Assembly (NCBI RefSeq): GCF_024347095.1 | Contig: NZ_AP024904.1 | Span: forward strand, 248,001-312,000 | Origin: Vibrio rhizosphaerae | GTDB taxonomy: Bacteria; Pseudomonadota; Gammaproteobacteria; Enterobacterales; Vibrionaceae | Direction: 5' to 3' | Length of the DNA: 64,000 bases | Shown here: in pieces, positions 9,775 to 19,229 of the stretch | Layout of the letters: the number at the start of each line of letters is the position of its first letter | Position numbering within the stretch: the first letter of the stretch is position 1 | The notes under the pieces: generated by a model | Seen by the model: the letters and a program-made list of their open reading frames with translations, nothing else | Databases searched by the model: none | What the model was told of the DNA's origin: nothing | Position numbers and translations under genes: made by a program

Positions 9775-9804
9775 AAAAGTGTAGTTGATAAAAGTGTCGT
9801 TGAT
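9775..9804. repeat. Two tandem copies of a 15-bp repeat
   Basis: AAAAGTGTAGTTGAT is followed directly by AAAAGTGTCGTTGAT, one mismatch, then a partial third copy. It lies in the leader region upstream of the nqrM-like gene. Function unknown. Confidence 0.7.
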
Positions 9805-9916
9805 AAAATAAGGCATCGCAGCAACCGAACCCGACCCGGAATCAGGGCCGGTATGATCGGGTGGTTGATGATGCCCGATGCTCCGACAAGCATCAGTACG
9901 TTGCAGAGCATAAACC

Positions 9917-9942
9917 TAATTTGTAGCATATGCTACAAATTA
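9917..9942. promoter_or_regulatory. 26-bp perfect palindrome between ydgJ and nqrM-like gene
   Basis: The half-site TAATTTGTAGCAT is followed immediately by its exact reverse complement, with no spacer. It lies 15 bases after the ydgJ-like stop and about 225 bases before the nqrM-like start. It could be an operator for a dimeric regulator, or a transcript-end hairpin of the ydgJ-like gene. A related half-site, GTTACAAATTG, lies about 10 bases away. Confidence 0.55.
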
Positions 9943-9956
9943 ATGGGCAGTTGCTG

Positions 9957-10991
9957 TTACAAATTGACTTTGATGGTTTGCCCGCTGTTGCTACTCTCCA
10001 TCGCCAGCTCTATCAGACGAATCGCGTTAAGCGCGTCTTCAGCCGTGACCGGTGGTGGCGTTCCCTGACGAATCGAGTCGGCTAACTGAACAAAATAGTG
10101 TTCATAGCCACCTTGTACCGTCGGTATCAATTCAAGATATTCTTCGGTATAGAGGCTCCCTTCGGCGATGATGACCGTTTCGGCTGGCCGGAGTGCGGTG
10201 ATACCTGCTTTGAGCCGCTCTTCCTGAGGATCAAGCCCCATTTTGATGTATTTTGCTTGGGTCCCCAAAATCTTATAGCGTAGATTTTCACCGGGACTAT
10301 ATGGATTGGCATGAAGTTGTACCAGAAAATCCGAATAGTCTAATAACACGTTGAAGAAATCCGTCGCCCCGTCAACTTGTCGCATTGAGCGGCACTGTGC
10401 GGTGATTGCCTCTGGCATACCGAACAGTTCCAGAGCCTGATCGATAAGGTGAGGGGCGAGATCGTAGAGAATGCCGGAGCCTTCGACATCCGCCGACTCA
10501 CGCCAGCGCTCTCTGGCTTCAGGACGATAGCGGTCAAAATGAGATTCAAACCATTTCACCTCGCCCAGCTTGCCGTCAGCGATCAGTTTTTTCACCGTGA
10601 GAAAATCGTGATCCCAGCGGCGGTTATGGTAGACACTGAGCGTCAGCTGCTGTTCTTGTGCGATACGGATCAGCGTTTCTCCGTCTTGGGCACGAGTGAC
10701 AAACGGTTTTTCCACCACGACATGTTTACCGTGTTCCAGTGCCATTTTTGCCAGAGAGAAATGTACATCATTGGGGGCGGTGATGATCACCAGCTCAGCA
10801 TCGGATTGCTCAATCAGTTTTTCTGCACTGTCATAGCAGGTTACCGTCGGAAACTGTGCTGCAATGGCCTCATGTTGTCGGCTGCTGATGGCACAAAACT
10901 CAAACTCGGCTAAAGATTCAAGAAACGGGATATGGAACGTTTTCGCTGAATAACCGTAGCCAATTACGGCTGTTTTAATGGGGTGGGACAT
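9957..10991 (-). CDS. ydgJ: Gfo/Idh/MocA-family oxidoreductase, YdgJ-like
   Basis: A 344-residue NAD(P)-dependent oxidoreductase. The N-terminal Rossmann motif GYGYSAKTFH (residues 10-19), the conserved VEKPF at about 95 and the segment HNRRWDHDFLT at about 122 match E. coli YdgJ closely. So do FESHFDRYRP and YDLAPHLIDQA, where the histidine would be catalytic. The substrate is presumably a sugar or polyol, but YdgJ's own role is unsettled. The longest frame begins at a GTG at 11000; AGGTGAAG favours the ATGATG pair at 10994/10991 and I use the second. No operon partner is visible. Confidence 0.85.
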   Translation of the reverse strand: MSHPIKTAVIGYGYSAKTFHIPFLESLAEFEFCAISSRQHEAIAAQFPTVTCYDSAEKLIEQSDAELVIITAPNDVHFSLAKMALEHGKHVVVEKPFVTRAQDGETLIRIAQEQQLTLSVYHNRRWDHDFLTVKKLIADGKLGEVKWFESHFDRYRPEARERWRESADVEGSGILYDLAPHLIDQALELFGMPEAITAQCRSMRQVDGATDFFNVLLDYSDFLVQLHANPYSPGENLRYKILGTQAKYIKMGLDPQEERLKAGITALRPAETVIIAEGSLYTEEYLELIPTVQGGYEHYFVQLADSIRQGTPPPVTAEDALNAIRLIELAMESSNSGQTIKVNL

Positions 10992-11082
10992 CATCTTCAC
11001 CTATTTACTATCGTTAGCATTTAATCTCTGTCGTTGTCCGACATCATGACGGAGTCAGTCATCTTGATCAATCCATGTCTGG

Positions 11083-11769
11083 TTAAGACCGTTGTGTCAT
11101 GAGAACGACGCGTCCGAGAATCCGGACTTTATGCGTATCAATGACAGCAGCGCCGTCCGGAAATACGATCCGCATTTGTTGTTCCGGTAAGCGTTGCGCG
11201 GTGTGCAGCAATATGCTGCCGTCGATATCCATCAGATAGCGGCCGGAAACGATATCCTGCATATTTTGATCAACCAGATAGATTGCATCGGTGGTCTCGA
11301 CTTCGATCGTGGAGGCCGCTTTCAGTTGCAGCTCATGCATTCTTTGGGCGGCATAGGGTGACTCTCCGATACTAATTAACGCCCCATGTTTGAGACTGAA
11401 GCGCTGAAGAATAACTGTTGCGTGCTGATAAATCTGGCGAGTTTCTGACTGAGATTGGTAAAAGCTGGCCTGATCCTGAATTTGCGGCATAAATTCATGA
11501 CTTTCCCATAAGGAAGGATGCAAATCTTTGAGTGGATAATCTCTTGGTAAAGCGAGTTGCTTGACGGGAATTCCCAATGAAAGATGCAAGCGGACAATCA
11601 ATTCATGAGAGGTTCGGCCATGCGCATTCCAGGTACTAAAAGTTGATTTTGGAATATCCAGTAAATTGGATAATTCGATGTAATCTTTGCACTGAGTTTG
11701 GTATTTTAAATTGTTAGTAAATGCCGTTCCTTTAAGGTAAGAAAACGTCTTAATATTGTCATTTGACAT
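11083..11769 (-). CDS. CI-type transcriptional repressor (phage CI N-terminal HTH, S24-like C-terminus)
   Basis: A 228-residue protein. Residues about 25-75 fit the bacteriophage CI repressor helix-turn-helix family, with the recognition segment IPKSTFSTWNAHGR. Residues about 150-220 resemble the S24/LexA-like dimerisation fold, with DIVSGRYLMDIDG. I do not see the clear Ser and Lys autocleavage dyad, so regulation by RecA-stimulated cleavage cannot be assumed. No prophage genes flank it, so it looks like a domesticated regulator. An alternative reading is a metabolic or stress regulator with a CI-like architecture. Confidence 0.7.
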   Translation of the reverse strand: MSNDNIKTFSYLKGTAFTNNLKYQTQCKDYIELSNLLDIPKSTFSTWNAHGRTSHELIVRLHLSLGIPVKQLALPRDYPLKDLHPSLWESHEFMPQIQDQASFYQSQSETRQIYQHATVILQRFSLKHGALISIGESPYAAQRMHELQLKAASTIEVETTDAIYLVDQNMQDIVSGRYLMDIDGSILLHTAQRLPEQQMRIVFPDGAAVIDTHKVRILGRVVLMTQRS

Positions 11770-12064
11770 CCTGAAGCCCTATTTTAGTATGGTTTTAGTA
11801 TGAGATTGCCCGTGTAAGCTTTATCTGTTTTAAGGAGAGATTTAAGATTCTGACATCAGATTCAAATCGGTTATATCTCCCCGCCGGACAAGTGAAAAAA
11901 ATAATATCACTACCGGTAGGAGAGCACAGCCAAATGGTCGTGTAGTCCGTCGCAAAAGAGACGATTGATTGGATGTTCGTAGCCCGTTTGCTTCTGTCGT
12001 GCTTGTTTTTTTGTCAGAACCGCTGGCTATCAAAGCGGGATAACTTATGGAGTAGATAAAGCAT

Positions 12065-12232
12065 ATGCTATTAGAAGATCAGGATTTTTTTGTTGAATCA
12101 GTGGAATTTGTTCTGGATGCCGTCGCGCAAGATCAAGTTGGAAATAGTCGCGCTGATATCGGTATTTATTTGATTAGTTTACTCATCGCTGATCAGAAGC
12201 TCAGGTCGGGATCCATGCTGAGTGATAAATGA
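12065..12232 (+). CDS. Small ORF, 55-aa hypothetical acidic protein
   Basis: ATG at 12065 opens a 55-codon frame ending in TGA. The product starts MLLEDQDFFVESVEFVLDAV and has amphipathic-helix-like runs (DIGIYLISLLIADQK). It is acidic, lacks Cys and has protein-like composition. A GGAG lies about 15 bases upstream, a weak spacing. An intrinsic terminator follows at 12363-12398, supporting a short independent transcript. No family recognised; it could instead be part of a small regulatory RNA. Confidence 0.45.
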   Translation: MLLEDQDFFVESVEFVLDAVAQDQVGNSRADIGIYLISLLIADQKLRSGSMLSDK

Positions 12233-12362
12233 ATGATATATTTGTCATTATTGGATATAAAAAAAGGGAGGGACATATAATATATACAAGATAATAAAAT
12301 ATCTTGTTTACAGATGAATATATTCTATTGCATATGTTTTGCTCATGAATATATCAGATGAT

Positions 12363-12398
12363 ATGAGGTAATCCATATTTATCGATTGCCTCATTTTT
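12363..12398 (+). terminator. Intrinsic terminator downstream of the small ORF
   Basis: Stem ATGAGGTAATC / GATTGCCTCAT (11 bp, one G-U pair on the RNA) with a 10-nt loop is followed by TTTTA. It lies well before the alcohol dehydrogenase start, so it most likely ends a transcript from the small ORF at 12065-12232. A second AT-rich stem, CAAGATA/TATCTTG, lies at 12287-12306. Confidence 0.6.
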
Positions 12399-12540
12399 AA
12401 TGGGGAATATATTTTGTGATTGAAATTCAATGACAATGTATTATGATTTTACGTCCTTATACATTATATCTTTATTGCGCTGATTGACCTTTCTTCTTAT
12501 GTGTCATTAGCAAGTATTCATCACGAAACAGGAGATGATC

Positions 12541-13593
12541 ATGAAAACAGTTGGCTACGCAGCATACAATCAGGGTGCGACTTTGAAACCGTATGCCTTT
12601 GAACGCCGGGAACTGAGAGAGAATGATGTTGCCATCGAGATTCTCTACTGCGGTGTTTGCCATTCGGATCTGCATTCGGTTCGTAATGATTGGGGTGGCT
12701 CAACGTATCCGCTGGTTCCGGGACACGAAATCATTGGACGAGTGACGGCCGTCGGGTCAGATGTATCGCGTTATAAAGTTGGTGATACGGTTGGTGTCGG
12801 CTGTATGGTTGATTCCTGCCAGCACTGTGATCAGTGTGAAGCCGGTGAAGAGCAGTTCTGTCGTGAAGGGATGACGCCAACCTATTGTGGTCAGGACCGT
12901 CATACTCACGAACCGACACAGGGTGGCTATTCACGTCATGTGGTTGTCCGGGAAGAATTTGTACTGTCCATTCCACAATCGTTGGATCTGTCCCGTGTTG
13001 CTCCCCTGTTATGTGCCGGTATCACGACTTACTCACCTCTGAAAGCCTGGGATGTCAAAGCCGGGACAAGAGTTGCAGTGTTGGGTTTAGGGGGTTTGGG
13101 TCATATGGCGGTGAAACTTGCCGTTGCTATGGGCGCGGTGGTGACCGTCGTTGGTCGTACGGATGCGAAGCTTGAAGATGCGAAAGCCTTAGGTGCACAG
13201 CATTATTTGATCTCTTCAGATGAAGCAGCGATGGCGCAAGCGCAGTCCAGCTTTGATCTGATCATTGATACGATTCCGGTCAAGCATGATGTCACCGGTT
13301 ATATCCCGTTGATGGATGTAAATGGCACACTGGTCATCGTCGGTCAGGTGGGTCTGTTGGACGAACCATCCACGGTTCCGATGATTTTTGGTCGTCGTCG
13401 CATCGCTGGTTCGTTGATTGGCGGGATTCCGGAAACACAAGAAATGCTGGATTTCTGTGGTGAACATAATGTTTTGCCTGAGTGTGAAATGATTCGCATG
13501 GATGAAATCAATGCAGCATATGAGCGCATGGAACGCTCCGACGTCCGCTACCGTTTCGTCATTGATATGGCAACGATGCCTGAGAGCGCATAA
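12541..13593 (+). CDS. Zinc-dependent NADP(H) alcohol dehydrogenase, YahK/cinnamyl-alcohol type
   Basis: A 350-residue medium-chain dehydrogenase that should interconvert aldehydes and alcohols using NADP(H). Visible sites are the catalytic-zinc segment CGVCHSDLH (about residues 38-46), GHE at about 62, four structural-zinc cysteines in CQHCDQCEAGEEQFC (about 92-106), and the nucleotide-binding GLGGLGHMAVK at about 180. The pattern fits E. coli YahK and plant cinnamyl-alcohol dehydrogenases. The start at 12541 is used because AGGAG lies directly before the alternative ATG at 12535, leaving correct spacing only for the second. The gene stands alone, ended by a strong bidirectional hairpin. Confidence 0.9.
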   Translation: MKTVGYAAYNQGATLKPYAFERRELRENDVAIEILYCGVCHSDLHSVRNDWGGSTYPLVPGHEIIGRVTAVGSDVSRYKVGDTVGVGCMVDSCQHCDQCEAGEEQFCREGMTPTYCGQDRHTHEPTQGGYSRHVVVREEFVLSIPQSLDLSRVAPLLCAGITTYSPLKAWDVKAGTRVAVLGLGGLGHMAVKLAVAMGAVVTVVGRTDAKLEDAKALGAQHYLISSDEAAMAQAQSSFDLIIDTIPVKHDVTGYIPLMDVNGTLVIVGQVGLLDEPSTVPMIFGRRRIAGSLIGGIPETQEMLDFCGEHNVLPECEMIRMDEINAAYERMERSDVRYRFVIDMATMPESA

Positions 13594-13722
13594 CTCAACG
13601 ATGATTTGTTGTCAGTGATTTACCCTGGCAATGATTCATGTCTGTTTGGGTGATTAGGTCAACAGCATTGCTAAGACCAAACAGGACAATGGCAAAAGCG
13701 CTCAAACAGAAAGTGATGACGT

Positions 13723-13750
13723 AAAAAATGCACCTTCGGGTGCATTTTTT
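13723..13750. terminator. Bidirectional intrinsic terminator
   Basis: AAAAAATGCACC-TTCG-GGTGCATTTTTT is a 12-bp perfect stem with a stable TTCG tetraloop and A/T tails on both sides. It lies between the convergent alcohol dehydrogenase and SDR genes and can end both transcripts. Confidence 0.9.
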
Positions 13751-13823
13751 GTGGGTGAATGGGCTCGAATGGTTGTCCGGTCTGAATGGCGGTCATATCT
13801 TTTAACCGCCGCCCTATGAAACC

Positions 13824-14986
<1,163 letters not shown>

Positions 14987-14998
14987 TTATCGAAACAA

Positions 14999-15017
14999 GC
15001 TGCCGGCATCCGGCAGC
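14999..15017 (-). terminator. Intra-operon hairpin between BNR and YhcH genes
   Basis: GCTGCCGG-CAT-CCGGCAGC is a perfect GC-rich 8-bp stem with a 3-nt loop in the 76-base gap after the BNR gene. On the minus strand it is followed by TTGTTTCG, so it could act as a partial terminator or an RNA-stability element lowering expression of the last two genes. Confidence 0.5.
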
Positions 15018-15053
15018 CAGATAATCCATCGAGTTTTGTTGATTTGTATCCGG

Positions 15054-16223
15054 TCAGGCGTGATTGTCTGTCACCGGATAACGGACGTACTTGATCGCTT
15101 GTCGGAAATAGGTATAGGCAATATGCAATGCACCGTCCGGGCCCTGCGTGACGGTGGGGTATGAAAATTCCCGGTTGAGTCGCTGCTGAGAATTATTGGT
15201 CATACAGTAACCGTCGCCTTCATCCAGATGACAAATCGTTTGCCAGCTTTGGCCATTGTCTTTGGAAATGGCCAGCGACATCGGCGCCCGCGGCGCGCCC
15301 CAGAATGCGGAACGTCCGGTACCCATTTCCGGCTCTTGGGCACCGCTGTCATCTTCAATTTCATCGTAGAGTGAACGTCTGCGCTCGGTGGCACCGGCTG
15401 CGCTCATTGGGTTATAAACCAAAGCGAGATCACCATTGTGTAAGGTGGTGACCTGAATGGATGAGTTGTTATTGGGTAGCGCCGTGGCGACCGGTGGACA
15501 CCATGTGAGACCCTCATCGTCAGAAAAACTCTGGTAGATAGCATCCGCCCAGCGACTGCGGAATAATGCAATCAAGCGACCGTCGTGTAGCGGGGTAATA
15601 CACATGTGGACACAGCCTAAGCTGTCAGGGACATCCACCTTGCGCCAGGTTTTTCCCTCATCGTCGGAAATGTGAACACCACTGGTATCATAATGACCGA
15701 CCCACTTTTCTCCGGCGGGGACGGTACAGTAGAAAACCGGTAAGAGCCATCTGCCACTGGGCAGTACCACAATCGGCTGGCGGATAAATGTGCCGGGGTC
15801 ATCGATCAGGGTTGCGATCTCTCCCCAGCTGATCCCGCCGTCCTGTGACTGGCGGTAGCGGACAATCGCGGTATCCTGATTCCCGGAGACCTGTGCGGTC
15901 CATAACAGCCATAACGTTCCTTTGGGATCAAGAAACAAGACCGGGTTTTGTTCCGATCGGGTCGGATCATCGGAGAGGCGGACCGGGGCATCCCAGCGAT
16001 TGCTGCCGGCCTGAAGCCGGGCACACAGGATGGATATATCGGCGACGCCTTCCTGAGTACCGGCAAACCAGGCACACAGTAAGTCCCCGTTGGGCAGACA
16101 CAGAAGATTGGCTGCATGATTCTGCGGATAATCGGAAGGCAGCATTGCCGTCATGCAGGTGGGTTGTTCGGCGGCGACAGTGAGGACGCCATCCTTGTTG
16201 ACTGAGACACACTCTTGGCTCAT
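15054..16223 (-). CDS. BNR-repeat sialidase-like protein, no signal peptide
   Basis: A 389-residue six-bladed beta-propeller protein of the sialidase/BNR_2 superfamily. Four Asp-box motifs are clear: SQDGGISW, SDDEGKTW, SDDEGLTW and SKDNGQSW. Candidate substrate-binding arginines include those in FIRQP, FRSRWAD and the C-terminal FSYPT region. No signal peptide is present, so it should work in the cytoplasm on material imported by the neighbouring TRAP transporter, unlike secreted sialidases. The start at 16223 is chosen for GGAG at 6-base spacing; 16235 is a weaker alternative. Sialic acid cleavage is not established: this family includes lyases and hydrolases of other acidic sugars. Confidence 0.8.
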   Translation of the reverse strand: MSQECVSVNKDGVLTVAAEQPTCMTAMLPSDYPQNHAANLLCLPNGDLLCAWFAGTQEGVADISILCARLQAGSNRWDAPVRLSDDPTRSEQNPVLFLDPKGTLWLLWTAQVSGNQDTAIVRYRQSQDGGISWGEIATLIDDPGTFIRQPIVVLPSGRWLLPVFYCTVPAGEKWVGHYDTSGVHISDDEGKTWRKVDVPDSLGCVHMCITPLHDGRLIALFRSRWADAIYQSFSDDEGLTWCPPVATALPNNNSSIQVTTLHNGDLALVYNPMSAAGATERRRSLYDEIEDDSGAQEPEMGTGRSAFWGAPRAPMSLAISKDNGQSWQTICHLDEGDGYCMTNNSQQRLNREFSYPTVTQGPDGALHIAYTYFRQAIKYVRYPVTDNHA

Positions 16224-16309
16224 TCGAAACTCCATCTAGTCATTTCGTTTAATCATAAGTCGGATACTGACGGCGTGTTGCGTGCTCTCCGCCAGCGTAA
16301 ATCAAGTGG

Positions 16310-18190
16310 TTAGGCGGTTTTAATACCGCTCATACATCGGCCTGATGCTTTCCAGCACCAAATAATCAAAGCGGCTGCCATGGCCAGAAACAGGAACCAC
16401 AGCGGGGAGGCTGAGGTGTCCAGTACCAGACCGATACTGGCGATCAGAAAACCCAGCCGCTCCAGCAGATTCAGGTCCTTTTTCAGCCACCCTTGTAAGA
16501 ACACGGCCCAACAGAAGGTTGCGGCTAACATGCCGGTAAAAGCGATGAGAATCATGTACCAGCTCCCTTGCCATAAGACGACCGGATCCGAGATAAAACT
16601 AAACGGCACCAAAAAGATCACCAATGCATAGGAGAAAGCAATAAACCCGGTTTTCGAGGAATCACTTTTACCGATCGCTGAGGCGGCATAGGCGCAGAGG
16701 GCTACCGGCGGTGTTACCATCGACAGGACGCAGTAATACATGATGAACATGTTGGCTGCCAGCCGGTCAACACCCATATCAATAATGGCTGGGGCGAAGA
16801 TAATCGATCCGATGATATAGGCGGCAACCGTTGGCAGACCCATGCCCATGATGATGCAACCGATAATCACCATAATCAGCGATAGGTACAGATTGTTGCT
16901 GCCGACTTCACTCAGAATACCGACAAATTTAAACGCCAGATTTGACTGTGTTGCTAACACCATAATGATACCGACCGACGCCAGTGGCACGGAGACCCAT
17001 GACATCTGTTTGGCGGTATCCATCAGCATCGGGAACAGGATTTTATAACTGTAACGGGTGCTTTTTCTCAGTAAGGGGGCAAGGAGTGCCACCACTGAAC
17101 CGACAAATGCAGCGTATGGTGCGGAGTATCCGGCAACCAGCGCAACAACCAGAAACAGTGGTGAAATCAGCAGATGCATCCGGGGGCCAAGCGGTTCAAA
17201 TTTCAGGTCGGCTTTGGAGATATTTCCCACGCCTGATTTTCTGGCTCTTAAGTCGATAATGACAAACAGCGCAAAGTAGAACGCAGCGGCCGGAATAATT
17301 CCTGCGGCGGCAATTTCGGTATAAGGAACCCCGAGCATGTCCGCCATCACAAAGGCTGCAATCCCCATGATGGGGGGCATCAGTTGCCCGCCGGTTGAAG
17401 CAATGGCTTCAGTTGCGGCGGCCTGCTCTTTGGTATAGCCGGAGCGTTTCATGATCGGGATAGTCAGCACCCCGGTTGAGGTTGTATTGGCGACGGCGGA
17501 GCCGCTGACCATGCCGAACAGGGCAGAGCCCAAGAGTGACATTTTCGCCGCGCCGCCTTTCAGCGGTGCGGTGGCCATCATGGCCAGATCGATAAACACA
17601 CTACCACCGCCGGTCATGGTGAACACACTGCCGAACAGAATGAAAAAGAACACAAAGTTGATCGCGGTACTGGCGGTAATCCCAAACAGACCGTCGGCCT
17701 GCATACTGATTAATTCCGTCATCGTATCGAGAGAAAACCCCTCAAAAGCGGTCCATCCCGGAAAGTAGGGGCCGAGAAATCCGTAAGCGACAAAAATCAG
17801 CACGACGGAGAGCAGTGAGAAACCGACCGAACGTCTGACAGCCTCAAACAGCACCAGTCCGCCGGCAATGAATGCATATTTATCTGACCACAGCACGTCA
17901 TCGATCATTTCCAATCGGCTTTCTAACCTCGGAATCGAAACATAGTAGTGCCAGACCACCGACAGGGCGATGGCGATACAACACATATCGAACACCCTTC
18001 CCGGCCAGCGTAAGTGAGGATTTTTCAGTTCAAGCGGCTGAAAGCAAATCACCAGTGCAGTGGCCATATAAACATGGACGGTTGCTGCGGTGAGCGGGGA
18101 TACCGGCGCAAAGAACTGGTTCAGCAGAAACAGAATGTAGGCGATTGCAAGAATCGCCCGAACAGAATTGAGAACATGGTTATACGTCAT
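16310..18190 (-). CDS. TRAP transporter fused permease (DctQM type), TAXI subfamily
   Basis: A 626-residue integral membrane protein with about 16-18 hydrophobic segments. It joins a small N-terminal DctQ-like part to the large DctM-like part typical of TAXI-TRAP systems. Family signatures include GSAVANTTSTGVLTIPIMKRSGY near residue 235 and TGGQLMPPIMGIAAF near residue 265, both part of the substrate/ion path, and MGMGLPTVAAY near 445. It should import an organic acid using the sodium gradient together with the binding protein encoded immediately upstream, 24 bases away. Confidence 0.93.
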   Translation of the reverse strand: MTYNHVLNSVRAILAIAYILFLLNQFFAPVSPLTAATVHVYMATALVICFQPLELKNPHLRWPGRVFDMCCIAIALSVVWHYYVSIPRLESRLEMIDDVLWSDKYAFIAGGLVLFEAVRRSVGFSLLSVVLIFVAYGFLGPYFPGWTAFEGFSLDTMTELISMQADGLFGITASTAINFVFFFILFGSVFTMTGGGSVFIDLAMMATAPLKGGAAKMSLLGSALFGMVSGSAVANTTSTGVLTIPIMKRSGYTKEQAAATEAIASTGGQLMPPIMGIAAFVMADMLGVPYTEIAAAGIIPAAAFYFALFVIIDLRARKSGVGNISKADLKFEPLGPRMHLLISPLFLVVALVAGYSAPYAAFVGSVVALLAPLLRKSTRYSYKILFPMLMDTAKQMSWVSVPLASVGIIMVLATQSNLAFKFVGILSEVGSNNLYLSLIMVIIGCIIMGMGLPTVAAYIIGSIIFAPAIIDMGVDRLAANMFIMYYCVLSMVTPPVALCAYAASAIGKSDSSKTGFIAFSYALVIFLVPFSFISDPVVLWQGSWYMILIAFTGMLAATFCWAVFLQGWLKKDLNLLERLGFLIASIGLVLDTSASPLWFLFLAMAAALIIWCWKASGRCMSGIKTA

Positions 18191-18214
18191 AACGATACCT
18201 TCTGATGCGCCGGT

Positions 18215-19210
18215 TTATTTCAGCCAGCCCTTCTCGCGATAGTATTTTGCTGCGCCCGGATGCAGGCTGACCAGTTCCGCATGTTGGCCGATATTTTCCG
18301 GATGCCAGAACTTTAACGGCGAATGGGTATGCTTGATTTCTTGCTGATTCTCGACCAACGCTTTCGTGACGTTATACACGGTCTTTTCGTCTACGTTGGC
18401 ATTGGTGATAAACACCGTCGCACTGACCGGGGTAATATAGTCTTTGCTCTGACCGTCATAAGTACCGGCTGGCATGGTTCCGGTGGGTAATCCGACTTTA
18501 GCCAGATCCTTGAGCACTTTGTCACTGTAAGGGATATAAACCACATCGTTGGTGAGGGTCATTTCCGTCAGGTTGGGGTGCATGGCCGGGACGTTATCGA
18601 TATACACATCAATGGCATTGTCACGCATCATTTGCGCCGCCTGACCACTGCCCATCTGCACAACTTTGCCTTCATCTTTGAGGGTTTTGAGATCGGTGCC
18701 GAGTGACCGGAAAATGTAATCAGCAATAATGGGAACCTGAGAGCCGGTCGGTTTCATGGCGATGCGGACATGGTCGGCGTGAATGATTTTTTCAAGCGTA
18801 TCATTGCCAGTTTCTTCGACCCAGGATTTGCGTGCAATCGTGATGGTGTACGCCTGCTGTACGTCGTCCAGAACAATTCTGAGGTTCTGATTTTTCTTGC
18901 CTTTATAGATATCGGTCAGGCCGTCTCTGGCCCACACAGTTGCATTGGAGGTGGTGAAGCCGAAGTCGGCTTTTCCCTGATTGACCACCACCGGATTGGT
19001 CATACCGCCCCCCCGGGGGATCAGTTTGATTTTGTATTCATTATGGGTCGCTTTCGGAATGAGCTGAGAAAAGGTCGTACCGTAGGTGTACCAGCCATTT
19101 CCCGGTGGTTGAGAAATAATTGTCGATGTTGCCGCATGAGACAATCCTGTCACCAGCAGCGTTGATAAAGTCATTATTTTGGCAGCTTTTTTTAACTTAT
19201 TATTCAACAT
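18215..19210 (-). CDS. TAXI family TRAP transporter solute-binding protein
   Basis: A 331-residue periplasmic binding protein with a signal peptide (residues 1 to about 26, ending LSHAA). TAXI-type features are PPGNGWYTYGTTFSQLI near residue 35, VNQGKADFGFTTSNATVWA near 88, and KPTGSQVPIIADYIFRSLG near 152. It captures the substrate and passes it to the fused permease. Its place in an operon with a lyase and dehydrogenases suggests a sugar-acid ligand. AAGGA precedes the ATG by about 10 bases. Ligand identity cannot be read from sequence. Confidence 0.93.
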   Translation of the reverse strand: MLNNKLKKAAKIMTLSTLLVTGLSHAATSTIISQPPGNGWYTYGTTFSQLIPKATHNEYKIKLIPRGGGMTNPVVVNQGKADFGFTTSNATVWARDGLTDIYKGKKNQNLRIVLDDVQQAYTITIARKSWVEETGNDTLEKIIHADHVRIAMKPTGSQVPIIADYIFRSLGTDLKTLKDEGKVVQMGSGQAAQMMRDNAIDVYIDNVPAMHPNLTEMTLTNDVVYIPYSDKVLKDLAKVGLPTGTMPAGTYDGQSKDYITPVSATVFITNANVDEKTVYNVTKALVENQQEIKHTHSPLKFWHPENIGQHAELVSLHPGAAKYYREKGWLK

Positions 19211-19229
19211 GGTAGGGTATCCTTTGTGG

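Noticed and set aside
9717..9929. 70-codon minus-strand frame upstream of the nqrM-like gene
   Set aside because: Overlaps the promoter region and 15-bp repeats, no supporting start, low-complexity Leu/Ser/Thr run explained by the repeat.
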